64,000 bases of DNA, taken from Paraescarpia echinospica. Taxonomy: Eukaryota > Annelida > Polychaeta > Sabellida > Siboglinidae. The notes under the pieces were generated by a model. The model was not told the origin of the DNA. It saw only the letters and a program-made list of their open reading frames with translations, and did not search any database. The stretch is from contig CM034543.1 of NCBI GenBank assembly GCA_020002185.1, positions 10,320,758 to 10,384,757 on the forward strand, written 5' to 3'. Made by a program: the position numbers and the translations under genes. Of the stretch, positions 1 through 10,465 are shown in pieces (position 1 is the first letter of the stretch; each line of letters opens with the position of its first letter).

Positions 1-361
1 AGATTAATAGTGTCACTGATGTCATTTATTCAGAGCTATGTTATTAATTAAGTTATGGGTTCAAAGATGGTCACTCTAATCAAGTCTTGTTCAATATTGT
101 CACTATTCTGGACAGATTCAGTGTTATAATAATACTCTGGTCATGGGTTCAAGGCTGTATCAATAATCAGGTTATGGGTTCAAGGTAGTTTCACTAATCA
201 GATCATTATTTTTCAAGCCTGCACACTAATCAGTTCACGGGTTCAAGACCGCCATTAATCAGGTCATAGGGTCAAGGCTGTGTCATTAATCAGGTGGGTT
301 CACGGATGTGTCAATACTCAGGTCATGGGTCCAAGGTGCTGTCAATTCTCAGGTGGATGTG
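1..361. repeat. 31-bp minisatellite, left part
   Basis: Degenerate tandem repeat whose unit reads roughly 'tcatgggttcaaggctgt' followed by 'gtcaatactcagg', about 31 bp. It continues after a LINE insertion at 956-1190, so both blocks were once one array. No coding potential is supported. Confidence 0.85.
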
Positions 362-955
362 TCAATACTACTGCAACTCACTCCTAAACAATACTGCTAA
401 AAAGGACTTAGCTAAACTCCAACGTGTACAGAATTGTTTGGCACGTGTGGTACTAAAAGCACCTCGTTTCTCACCATCTCTGCCCCTACTTAAACAGTTG
501 CATTGGCTTCCAGTTGCATATCAAATACAATTCAAGTTAGCCACTATCACATATTGTGCCGTTTCGACACAACACCATCCTATTTGTTTAGTCTCCTTCA
601 TTTTTCTGATATACCCAGGAATCTCTGGTCATCTGTTTCACAACGACTTTTTGTTCCGAAAACCAACCTTAATATTGGCAAATGTGCTTTTTCTGTAGCT
701 GTATGCAAAATCTGGAATCAACTCCCTATCACTTTAACATCATCTGAGACAATAGATACCTTTCGCAAAAAACTGAAGACTTATTTATTGGAAATTGCAT
801 TCCCATCCTAACCTTCGGCAGTCCCTTGCTCTAATGACAACTCTTGCTTGTCCCTGTTAATGATTTGCCCAACGATTCTTGTATGTTGCGCCTCTGAGCT
901 CAGATTCCTGGGGATTTAGGCGCTATAGAAGTTTGTCATTATTATTATTATACTC
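362..955 (+). mobile_element. L2-like LINE, 3' end of ORF2 (5'-truncated, frameshifted)
   Basis: The frame starting near 372 encodes the C-terminal part of an L2/CR1-group reverse transcriptase, with the landmarks LQRVQNCLARVV and LHWLPVAYQIQFKL. One frameshift follows near 560-600. The second frame then gives FVPKTNLNIGKCAFSV, KIWNQLP and TFRKKLKTYL, ending at a stop at 811. The 3' UTR ends in an (ATT)n tail near 938-950. The insertion is flanked by 'atact' on both sides (about 365-369 and 950-954), a plausible target-site duplication, and it splits the minisatellite. It is dead: there is no RT core and no endonuclease. Similar 3' ends lie at 15845-16640 and 19010-19420. Confidence 0.85.
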
Positions 956-1190
956 AGATCATGGGTTCAAGGCTGTATCAATACTCATATCATGGGTTCA
1001 AGGCTGTGTAATTACTTAGGTGCGTTCAAGGCTGTATCATTACGCAGGTCATGGGTTCAAGACTGTGCCATTACTGAGGTCATTGGTTCAAGACTGTATT
1101 AATACTCAGGTCTTGGATTCAAGGCTGTATCAATACTCAGTTCTAGTACTGTTTTATCTACTTTGGCAATTTACAGGTCATGGATTCAAG
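956..1190. repeat. 31-bp minisatellite, right part
   Basis: Continuation of the same degenerate 31-bp repeat ('atgggttcaaggctgtatca' and similar) after the LINE insertion. It fades out near 1150-1190. Confidence 0.8.
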
Positions 1191-1420
1191 TAATATACCT
1201 AGTTTAGCCAGCCCTCTAAATGAGCATCCTAAACTTCTTTCACTAGGGGAGCTATGCAAACCTGCATCCCATCCCATCCATGGGTATAAATAACACACAG
1301 ATTTTGCTACTGGAACTGGTCTATTATCAAATAACTGTATTAAACTAATTACATAGTTTAGAAAAGGGCACCATAATCTAGTCATAAATAATTTCTTCTT
1401 GAAAATATACAGCCTTTTTT
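1191..1420. other. Unassigned stretch
   Basis: The minus strand is open across 1158-1385 (75 codons), but I recognise no domain and see no clear splice context. No function is assigned. Confidence 0.3.
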
Positions 1421-1695
1421 AGAAGAAGCAGGCTGAGGTGGTATTGGCATGTAGAGTGAAAGGACGACGAGGACTGGGTGAAGGGCTGTACAAAGTTAGT
1501 GGTGGAGGGGACAGCTCCCATTGGCAGACCAAGGAAGACCTGGCAGAACTCCGTGTCTGTAGACTTGAGTCTGATGGGTATCGACCATCGGGATGCATGG
1601 GACCATGTCAAGTGGAAGAGGGCAATTGGAAGAAAGGCGAACCCAGCAGAGCCTCGAAACACCGCCTCTAAACAACGATGATGATGATGATGATG
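1421..1695 (+). mobile_element. LINE ORF2 C-terminal tail with (ATG)n end
   Basis: In one frame (one early stop) the sequence reads LRWYWHVE, then GRPRKTW, then DLSLMGIDHRDAWDHVKWKRA. That is the typical C-terminal tail of a non-LTR reverse transcriptase ('GHVxR ... GRPRKTW ... W'). It ends in NTASKQR and a stop, followed by an (ATG)n run at about 1677-1696, a usual LINE 3' tail. Upstream RT motifs are absent, so this is a 5'-truncated remnant. Confidence 0.8.
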
Positions 1696-1896
1696 TGAGC
1701 ATCACATTTCATAAATTTGCAAATCAATCTCTACTTAATCATCTGCTGCATGACGATAATACTAAGATTAAGATCACCTCCGACATGAAAATGTTACCAT
1801 AGAGTGCATGAATTAGGATTGTGATAACTGCCCATTTTTATCACCTGTGGAATATAAGATTAGCTGAAAATACAGCAGTCAAAACGTCATACTCAC
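1696..1896. other. Unassigned, probably intronic
   Basis: No coding signal is recognised. It would be intron if the exon at 1897-1987 is real. Confidence 0.3.
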
Positions 1897-1987
1897 TTGG
1901 CTGGTGAATAGTTGGACTTGAAAGTGGTGACACTGGACCTGGCTGCGGGAAACCTGTGTTTGAATGTGGTGATCTTGATCTCTTGTG
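1897..1987 (-). CDS. Probable internal exon, Ser/Pro-rich, possibly of the phosphatase gene
   Basis: On the minus strand a pyrimidine-rich acceptor (...catttcaatag) precedes a 91-nt segment open in all three frames, followed by a strong donor (CCAA|GTGAGT). If it joins the phase-1 end of the phosphatase tail exon (17046-17501), the frame reads EIKITTFKHRFPAARSSV, then TTFKSNYSP. The other frames are Ser/Pro-rich or Gln/His-rich. It is on the right strand and in a compatible phase to continue that gene across about 15 kb of transposon-filled intron, but it could belong to another gene. No domain is recognised. Confidence 0.4.
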
Positions 1988-4057
1988 CTATTGAAATGAC
2001 ATAATTACAATTATAATACAGTCACTGTAATAATTACATCGCAAAAATGTCCTTCAACCAAAACATGGTGACAACTGTAAGAAACCATGCAAGATCTTTA
2101 GGCCATATAAACAAGAAACATGTTCAATGTCCCTGTCCCCTTCTTTTGGGGCTGCCGTCTCCTTTTAATTATTATCTATTGAAAAACAAAATAAGTAATT
2201 TATAAATGGTTTTTGGTTTTCAATCTGTGAAGAACTCTCGATCCAAAACGAGCGTATAAAATCATACATTATTACTTGTCCATACCCTGCCAGTCCTGGG
2301 GTGTCTTTTTTTGTCTCTGTTCTTTGCCTCCTTGTCAGAGCTTCTCTGTGACCCGGCTGGCACTCTGTGACCACCAAACCCCGCTGAAACAGGAAATGTG
2401 CAATAGGAATATATATGCTGAAGTAGTTAATAATGGCTTTGTTTAAAACGTTTCGTGTGTGCATGTACAAAGCACAGGTACGGAGGAAATACTCACACTC
2501 AACTCTTGGTAAGTTACGTGTATCATTTAGCATTGTATTCCACATGCTCGTGCAATTGCCTAATTATTGCAATGCGTCTCAGAGGTCTACATGCTATAAT
2601 GTATCAAATTGTCATATATTGAGAGGAAGTAGATAGAATTGAAGAGTGAAATTTTTTTGTTATCAGCCATCCGTAACAGTGACAACAGGACAACACTCTC
2701 ATGTTAGAGAGTTCTGAATACATGTGTATGTCCACAACCACTTTTGAAAATGTACAACTTATATGTATAATTGTATGTCTATGGATCGGTGTTTGTCTGA
2801 TGTGTCTGATATGAAGTTAATAATTGAATTGGCATTGAATTATCACTCAGAAAAGTCAGCAAATTACAACTCTAAACTTAATCATGTGGTTGTAACGAAT
2901 TCCCAGCTGAACATGGAAACGCTAAGTGTGAAAAAGTATTAAAAGAAAAGAGACTCGGTGTGCAAACTGTTTTCTTGCTGTTATGCCATATCGTGTTTTG
3001 TATGGAGATCTTGTAAATTGTGCTACTAAATTGTTCATGCAACTTGTAGCTGTCCACTATACACACAGTCTACGACTGATTCGACCCTGGCTACATCATA
3101 ATAACTTTTGGTATCATACATGATTGACAGGAAACTGCAAGCAGCATATAATTATTCAAAATCATGCAGCAGTAACCGTAGCTTTAACTATGCGCTTGCA
3201 ATAAGGTGTGTTAGCTAGTTTATTTGCTAAATAGATATTGTTTTACTATAATTATTCCCCAAAATTACTCTCATGGTAGCTGTGTTTTAATACCTTAATT
3301 ATGGAGAATCTCCTGACCATATAAATTTGCTATACAGTGTATTATATACCTGTAAATACACTGATCAAATAACATTTCTTTCATATTCAACTTGTGCATT
3401 CTTAGTCATTATTGGTCTATGTTTTGTGTGAACTATTTGAAGAAAGAGTCGAATGTTATGAACTAAACCATGATTCAGCACATATCACCTGACTGTGCTG
3501 CCACCTATCAGGCAGTTTTGAAGATGGATTAAATAATTATATCATGAAATCTAATTTAATTTGCATATGAACAGAGAAATTACCATTCAAAATTATAGTC
3601 TATCTGATTGTTCAATTTATGTGACTATTATTGGATGAAACCTATACTCGAATGGCTAGCCTGGGTCACACATTGTGCAATGCCTGCGATTGGCCATTGT
3701 TGAGCCGACATGTGCTGCGCCACCTGTCAACAGTATGCTGACAAAGACCTATCAAATGTTCAATACTTTTTTCAGTTTCTTTGTGTTCTCGTCCTGATCA
3801 GATATGTGTCAATCCTGATTTTAAACATTATGTATGTAGACAGTTAACTTTTCGACACTGTTATTGTTGTTAGCGTCAATTACATTTATCAAATACAATT
3901 ATATAATCATTTAATTACAATACTTTCAAACAATCTATTATAATGCTTTGAAAATCAATTACCTCTGCAGTAAGAAATATACATTATAAGCATACGTGAC
4001 GGATCAATTGCAAGTCCATAGGTTAATGTGTACAACTACATTGTTTATTTTTTTTAA
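1988..4057. other. About 2 kb with no recognised feature
   Basis: AT-rich sequence with only short, unconvincing frames (the longest is 126 codons on the minus strand at 2165-2545, with no known motif). No splice-bounded exon, RNA gene or repeat could be supported. Confidence 0.5.
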
Positions 4058-4359
4058 TACAGTGCAACACGCTTATGACGAACACGGATACAATGAATTG
4101 ACGGATATAACGAAACAATTTCTTACGTACAGATTTTTTCCCTATCTTTTCCATTATAAGCGTTCACACATATTACGAATACGGATATAACGAATTCACG
4201 GTTATTACGAAACCTTTTTGCGAATTTTTTTGCAGTATAACGAATTTCTGTCCAACTGAAAATCGCCCGGTTGTTCGCAAATACTTCCCGGCGTGACCTG
4301 GAAGCCATGCCGTGGCCGCGGAGAGCACCAATGCCAAGGTAATTAGCTAGGGAAACCAT

Positions 4360-5375
4360 TGGTAACAGGGCTAGGCAGTCAGATGCTCCAGCGCACTGAC
4401 TGGCTTGAGGATTTCCTTTTGTTTGGTGCCCTAGCCATCAGCAAACAAACATCAATGGAGGACTTCTTCAAAGCAGATTTACTGGTGTCATTCTGTGTGT
4501 GTTAGGTCAATGAAGGAAATCATCAAAGCCTAAGCCTAAGGTGATTGTTAGCTGCGCTTTATACGAGAGTTCATCCATTAACAGGGCTATGCAGTCAGAC
4601 ACCGCTGCAGCGCACTGCGACTGGATTGATGATTTCCTATTATCTGGTGCCCGAGCCAACAACAAACAAACAACAATGGAGGACTTCTTCAAAGCAGATT
4701 AACTGGTGTTATTCTGTGCGTGTTAAGTCAATGAAGGAAATCATCAAAGGTGATTGTTAGCTGCGCGTTATACGAGAGTTCATCCGTTAACAGGGCTACG
4801 CTGTCAGACAACGCTGCAGTGCACTGCGACTAGATTGATGATTTCCTATTATCTGGTGCCCGAGCCAACAACAAACAAACAACAATGGAGGACTTCTTCA
4901 AAGCAGATTAACTGGTGTTATTCTGTGCGTGTTAAGTCAATGAAGGAAATCATCAAAGGTGATTGTTAGCTGCGTGTTATACGAGAGTTCATCCGTTAAC
5001 AGGGTACGCTGTCAGACAACGCTGCAGTGCACTGTGACTGGATTGAGGATTTCCTGTTATCTGGTGCCCGAGCCAACAACAAACATACAACAATGGAGGA
5101 CTTCTTCGAAGTAGATTTACTGGTGTCATTCTGTGCATGTAAGGTCAATGAGGGAAATCATCAAAGCCTAAGCCTAAGGCTAAGCCTAAGGTGATTGTTA
5201 GCTGCGCCTTATACGAGAGTTCATCCGTTAACAGGGCTACGCTGTCAGACACCGCTGCAGTGCACTGTGACTGGATTGAGGATTTCCTATTATTTGGTTC
5301 CCGAGCCAACAACAAACATACAACAATGGAGGACTTCTTGGAAGCAGATTAACTGGTGTCATTCTGTGTGTGTTG
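4360..5375 (+). repeat. About 210-bp tandem repeat carrying the Tigger-like transposase C-terminus
   Basis: Five head-to-tail units are seen. The sequence 'atggaggacttcttc' recurs at 4455, 4676, 4885, 5093 and 5326, giving spacings of 221, 209, 208 and 233 bp. In one frame each unit encodes CDWIDDFLLSGAR, then NNKQTTMEDFFKAD and a stop. A terminal 'QTTMEDFF' resembles the C-terminal tail of pogo/Tigger DDE transposases. Units 2-4 are the most alike. The catalytic DDE domain is absent, so no functional protein is encoded. Confidence 0.75.
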
Positions 5376-5714
5376 TACAAGAAGTAGTAGTTACCGTGGC
5401 TCCATCCTGCCACAGTTCATGTTTTTGTGTGCTTTGACGCGACGTGCTCGCCATGGCATGTGTTTACGTCATACTGTATTTTGTTACTTTTTCACAGACG
5501 GTGGACTGCGATCTTATGCTATAACTACACTTAAAGGAAATAAAAACAAGGCATTAACTAAAATCCGTTTTCCATGTGTACAGAAAGTTTAATATTGCCT
5601 GTAACATTCGAGAACATTTAAAAAATACAGAAAAATACATTTGTAGCATAAATTCGATTTTAAACCCATCTGTGTAGCGATTCCCGCGGAAAATAAAAAT
5701 TTAATGAGCTAGGC
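5376..5714. other. Unassigned stretch inside the composite transposon
   Basis: Contains only a 78-codon plus-strand frame with no recognised motif. No gene is supported. Confidence 0.4.
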
Positions 5715-6165
5715 GATCACGTGGTAACTTAACGTCACACATGACTCACACTCGCAGCAGGCCGACCCTTTCTATGCATTCAGAGCATGTTTACATGGAT
5801 AATGTTGGGGTCGAAACGAGCGTCAGAATGAGTTGTTATGCAATAATCCGATGTAATACAAACACTAGTCATCATAGAGGAACAAGCAGTTATCTTACGG
5901 TTCCACATGAATTCAATTTTATTCAAAACAATGAATGCGAATGAGCCTACAACTTGTAGTACAAGTCGACTAGGTTTCGCCGAGCTTGGGCTCGTTTTCA
6001 GAATAATTATATCGAATGCAACCAACGGGAGATAATGTACACCAATATACATACATAGCAAATATATATCGTATCCAGCTACTGAAAGTAACGTGTAAAA
6101 TCTCATAATATCACTAGAATATCGATCTATGAAGGAGGAGTTGTACAATTTATCATAATTTATCA
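5715..6165. repeat. Left arm of a 440-bp inverted repeat
   Basis: This segment matches the reverse complement of about 11112-11555 nearly end to end, with scattered substitutions and small indels. Shared blocks include 'caggccgaccctttc', 'gcattcagagcatgttta', 'aacactagtcatcatagagg', 'gagcttgggctcgttttcag' and 'gatattatgagatt' (as reverse complement). The arms bracket LINE copy A and the tRNA foldback. They could be long terminal inverted repeats of a nested DNA element, or two opposed copies of one repeat. Confidence 0.85.
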
Positions 6166-6786
6166 TTAAATCGAGGCTATATTTGGCGGAGATAGATCGT
6201 TGAAATTGGTGGTGTATCAAAGTTCATAAGCAAGTGGAATTACTGATTGATAAGTATTATTCTTGCCTTAATATCATTCATAAAGTAGCAGTAAACATAT
6301 ATTGAGTAGCAGTTGTGCTTAAAGTTAGTTAGATAAAGTATTTTAGGACACTTTAGTCTAGTGAGTGATAATAGGGTATGTTAGCTTACGGCTACGATAA
6401 GTTTGTAAACAAGATTTAACAAACCTCGTTATGTGGTAGAATATATAGGTGATAAAGTAACAACCATAAACTACCTACATAAGATAATATCTGTGTAAGT
6501 CAGTACCTGCTAGACATTTTGATAAGGTAGCTTTGTTGTTAAAATTAAGCATTTGCGATAATCGGGCGAACTAAGTTTATGTAGCTAGTGTCTCTCTTAT
6601 TCGCTAGGGCGCTGTATAACCTAAATAAATAAGGCAGTCTAGCGTACGCAATCTTACGTAAAGTGTAACATTTGTGCACAGAAAACAGTCTTCTTAAAGA
6701 CTACATAGACAGTGAATAGTGTAAACACAGTTGACAAAACTATTTTAAATAGCTAATTAGATTATTATTATTAAATAAATTCTGAT

Positions 6787-8007
6787 ATGGCGCCTTGCAA
6801 GCGGCAAGTCAAGGCAAAGAGACACTTGGTGTGCGACGACTGCCACAGTTGGGTAGATTTTGCCTTATCCGGCTGTACGAAGTCATGGACAGAAACCAAG
6901 GAAGAGGGATTCACCTTTCAGTGCGTGGGGTGTTGGAAGGTGAAATGTCTGGAGAAAGAGGTAGCTAGGTTGGTAGATATTGTGAAGGGGATGGAGATGA
7001 GAATCAGCAAGGAGACAGATGGAATGGAGAGAGACGACAGGGATAAAGTTGGGAATACTGTGAAACTGAAGGAGCAGAGTAGTGGCAACAAGACCGAGGA
7101 AAGGAGACTGAGAGGAGGGAAGGTGATCGGAGGGGAAGAAAGTGGAGGATCGACGGCAGGAAATGTGACAGGTGTGAAGGTGGCAGGAGAGAAAGTGACC
7201 GTAGAGAAAGAGGTAGGAGGGAAAAAGAGACGGGAGAGGAGAGAAGGAAATGCAATGGGAGGAAAGATGACGGGAAGAAAGGAAGTGAGAGTACATGTGA
7301 CAGAAGAGAAGTCGGGAGGGACGATGACAGGAAGAAAGGTGACAAGAGAAACAGCGTCAGGAAAGAATGGAACGGACGAGATTGTGACGGGAGAGCAGAA
7401 GACAGGGGAACAAGATTACAACCAGACAGATGCAAACCGTAGAAAGAGCTACACTGAGGCAGTGATTGAGGGGGCAATGAGGAAAGAGAGGGTGTTTATG
7501 GGCGATTCGATTATGAGAAAGACAGATAAGACTCTAAGCGAGGGGGAGGACGTCGTTGTTTGTCTACCGGGGGCTAGGATAGAACATGTAACTGAAAGGG
7601 TAGAGAAGGTACTGGGGCATGGCAAGGGAGGGTCTATACTAGTACATGTAGGGACAAATAACGCAGAGAGGGAGGGAACAACTGGGATAGTTCAGAAGTA
7701 CAGACAGTTAGTGAAGAAGTTAAAGAAGACAAGAGTAGAACAGATTATCCTCTCAGGAATTTTGCCAGTAATGGGAGGAAGGGGGCCGACATATAGAAAC
7801 TGCAAGAGGATGGCGATCAACGCACTAGTTGAGCAGATGTGTAAAGAAGAGGGGGTGGGATTCGTAGATTTATGGGGATACTTTGTTGGGAGGGAAGATA
7901 TGTACATGAGAGATGGCCTACATCTAAGTGGAAATGGGTCAGCAGTTTTCTCAGAGAACTTGCTGCAATCTGTTGACAGTGGGACAGGCTGCATCTATTT
8001 AAACTAG
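6787..8007 (+). CDS. CR1-like LINE ORF1 protein: zinc finger plus SGNH esterase-like domain
   Basis: 406 codons, intact. Residues 16-49 form a Cys/His zinc-finger-like module: CDDC at 16-19, then His20, Cys30 and a CVGC at 46-49, PHD-like in spacing. Residues of about 60-225 are a low-complexity, Gly/Lys/Glu/Arg-rich linker with repeated 'GxKVTGxK' units. From about 235 to 400 lies an SGNH/GDSL-hydrolase-like domain: GDSIM at 239 (nucleophile Ser), GTNN at 289, and DGLHLS at 376 (Asp and His). Esterase-type ORF1 proteins are known in the CR1/L2 group of LINEs, where they are thought to help ribonucleoprotein function. The start ATG matches the start of the same ORF in copy C (37840, minus). 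Confidence 0.85.
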   Translation: MAPCKRQVKAKRHLVCDDCHSWVDFALSGCTKSWTETKEEGFTFQCVGCWKVKCLEKEVARLVDIVKGMEMRISKETDGMERDDRDKVGNTVKLKEQSSGNKTEERRLRGGKVIGGEESGGSTAGNVTGVKVAGEKVTVEKEVGGKKRRERREGNAMGGKMTGRKEVRVHVTEEKSGGTMTGRKVTRETASGKNGTDEIVTGEQKTGEQDYNQTDANRRKSYTEAVIEGAMRKERVFMGDSIMRKTDKTLSEGEDVVVCLPGARIEHVTERVEKVLGHGKGGSILVHVGTNNAEREGTTGIVQKYRQLVKKLKKTRVEQIILSGILPVMGGRGPTYRNCKRMAINALVEQMCKEEGVGFVDLWGYFVGREDMYMRDGLHLSGNGSAVFSENLLQSVDSGTGCIYLN

Positions 8008-8029
8008 ATTCGCAGGGGGGATTCACAGA

Positions 8030-10334
8030 GAAGTTTTTAGTTTTAGTACAAGATAGTTTCCTTTCTCAACATGTGCTAGAACCAACCAGGGGAGAGAATG
8101 TGTTAGACTTAGTTTTGTCCTCACAGAAAGAATTAGTTGACAATGTCAAGATATGTGAGCCACTGGGGAGTAGTGATCACAACCAGATACATTTTACCAT
8201 CAAAGTAAAATCAGAAAGGAATAGTAAAAAGCAGTATAGGAGAAATTTCCACAAAGGAAGGTATAAGGACATGAGGAAATATTTAGCAAAGATAGACTGG
8301 AATAACACACTGAAGAATAAGACAGCAACCGAATGCTGGAATATCTTAAATAGTGAAATTAAGTGCATAGTCGATAAATTTGTACCTTTCAAAAAACAAA
8401 GGAAACGGTCTAAAAAGAAACACTTATCGAAAGAAGCCATTAGAAAAATTAAGTATAAACAAATGATGTGGAAGTCATATAGATGTACTGGAAATGATGA
8501 AGACTATACAACATTTATAAAGAAGCACTTAATCAAGCTACAGCTGAAATTAGAAATTCAAAGAGAAGCTATGAAAAAAAATTTGCTAGTAATATAAAAC
8601 ATGACAGTAAGAGTTTTTATGCGTATATTCGAAGCAAACAGAAAGTTCAGGATAAGGTCGGTCCTCTAGAAGATAGTGCTGGAAATACAATATCAGAGGG
8701 ATTCTTAATGGCAGAAGACCTGAATGAGTATTTTAGTTCAGTGTTTACCAGGGAAGATATTAGTTCACTGCCAGTACCAGAGGCTAAGTTCAAGGGGCAG
8801 ATTCAGACTATTTAGGACAATTAGTTGTAACCCGGAAATGGTAGCTAAGAAAATAAGGGCTATGAAGGATAATAAATCACCTGGAGTGGATGGGATTCCG
8901 CCCAAACTACTATTGGAAATTGTAGAACAAATTAGCGTACCGCTTGCAACAGTTTTCAATTTGTCATTAGAAGAGGGAGTGGTTCCTTTAGAATGGAAAG
9001 AGGCAAACATTATACCGTTATTTAAAAAAGGTTCGAGAAACAAGTCAGAGAACTATAGACCAATGAGTTTAACATCAGTGATTTGCAAATTATTAGAAAG
9101 ACTAATTAAAGATCACATGGTGGATTTTCTTGTTAAACATAACTTGATAAACCCATCTCAACATGGGTTTTTAAAAGCGAGGTCATGCTTAACAAATATG
9201 TTATGTTTTTTGGAAGACATCACTAGGTGGGTAGATGAGGGATCACCAGTAGATATCATCTATTTAGATTTTCAAAAAGCTTTCGACAAAGTACCACATC
9301 AAAGATTACTCCTTAAGCTAAAGGCCCATGGCATAGGAAATGGTATAATAAACTGGATAGAAAAATGGCTGAATGACAGAAGACAACATGTAGTAGTTGA
9401 TGGGGAGGCTTCAAACTGGAAATCGGTATTGAGTGGGGTACCACAGGGATCAGTACTAGGACCTATATTATTCTTAATATATATCAACGATTTGGACGAT
9501 GATATAACAAGCAAGGTGTTAAAATTTGCGGATGATACAAAAGTGTTTAGAAGGATTAAAAGTGATGGAGACAGACAGCATTTACAAGATGATCTTGATA
9601 GGTTGATCAAATGGTCTGAAAAGTGGCAAATGCTGTTCAATTTTGGGAAATGTAAATGCCTCCACACAGGTCATGGGAATGAAGAGGTAAAATATAAAAT
9701 GGGGGGTACTGTTCTAAGTACTACTGTAAAAGAAAAGGACTTGGGGTTAACCATTAGTGCTGATATGAAGGTTTCAGAGCAGTGCAGAATTGCAGCGTCA
9801 AAGGGAAATCAAATCCTTGGATTAATTAGGCGAAATATAGCGTATAAGAAAAAAGAATTAATAGTACCGCTGTACAAAACAATAGTGAGGCCTCATTTAG
9901 AATATTGTGTACAAGCATGGAGGCCATATCGCAAGAAGGACATAGATATGCTAGAAAGAGTACAGAGGAGAGCGACTAAAATGATACCAAATCTGAGGGA
10001 TCTTAGTTACGAAATACGCCTAAAAGAATGTGGTTTAACAACATTAGAGACCAGGAGATTGAGAGGAGATCACATAGAAGTGTTTAAAATATTGAATGGT
10101 TATGAAAATATTGATAGAAACATTTTTTTCTCAGTTAAGAAAAATAGAAGGACCAGAGGACATGAAGCTACATTAGTAAAGGAGCAGTGTAGATTAGATA
10201 TAAGAAAGTTCTCATTCTCACAAAGGACTGTAAATGAATGGAACAGATTATCTCCTGATTGTGTTGGTGCTAGTAGCGTGAATATGTTTAAAAATAAAAT
10301 CGACACACACCTTAAAAAGGCGGGATACATGTAG
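8030..10334 (+). pseudogene. CR1-like LINE ORF2 (endonuclease-reverse transcriptase), N-terminally deleted and frameshifted
   Basis: The first frame (to 8597) holds the C-terminal part of the AP-type endonuclease, with SSDHNQIHFT (the terminal catalytic SDH block). A frameshift near 8590-8600 is followed by a long RT frame. RT landmarks: DNKSPGVDGIPPKLL, then YRPMSLTSVICKLLERLI, then YLDFQKAFDKVPH (catalytic Asp of motif A), then [20 protein letters not shown], and FADDTKV (FADD catalytic box, both Asp kept). The C-terminus with LEYCVQAWRPY and LRDLSYEIRLKECGL ends at a stop at 10334. The RT core looks intact, but the endonuclease lost its N-terminal half, so the copy cannot retrotranspose alone. 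Confidence 0.85.
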
Positions 10335-10382
10335 ATAAAAAGTATTGGACTCTCGATAAGCCAAAAGGCTTCCTTGTCCACC

Positions 10383-10411
10383 TGCCATCCAGAGTAATTT
10401 TCTGGATGGCA
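10383..10411 (+). other. 3'-UTR hairpin of LINE copy A
   Basis: TGCCATCCAGA and TCTGGATGGCA form an 11-bp perfect stem around a 7-nt loop, just before the terminal aatcttgtta repeats. The same hairpin occurs in copies B (12041-12072) and C (33528-33557). It is a candidate RT recognition structure. Confidence 0.7.
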
Positions 10412-10465
10412 ATCTTGTTAAATCTTGTTAACAACTGAAATCAGTCAGCGAATTTCTGCCGGCCG

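Larger units (their letters stand above)
6230..10433 (+). mobile_element. CR1-like LINE, copy A
   Basis: Order of parts: 5' UTR (about 6230-6786), ORF1 (6787-8007), ORF2 with an internal deletion (8030-10334), and a 3' UTR with hairpin (10383-10411) ending in the short tandem repeat aatcttgtta x2. The 5' limit is estimated by comparison with copy C and is uncertain. Compared with copy C, about 0.56 kb covering the ORF1-ORF2 junction and the N-terminal half of the endonuclease is missing near 8020-8035. Copy A is therefore not autonomous even though ORF1 and the RT are largely intact. Confidence 0.85.

Noticed and set aside
6883..7477. Ser/Leu/Pro-rich minus-strand proteins
   Set aside because: They are antisense shadows of the Lys/Glu/Gly-rich linker of LINE ORF1.
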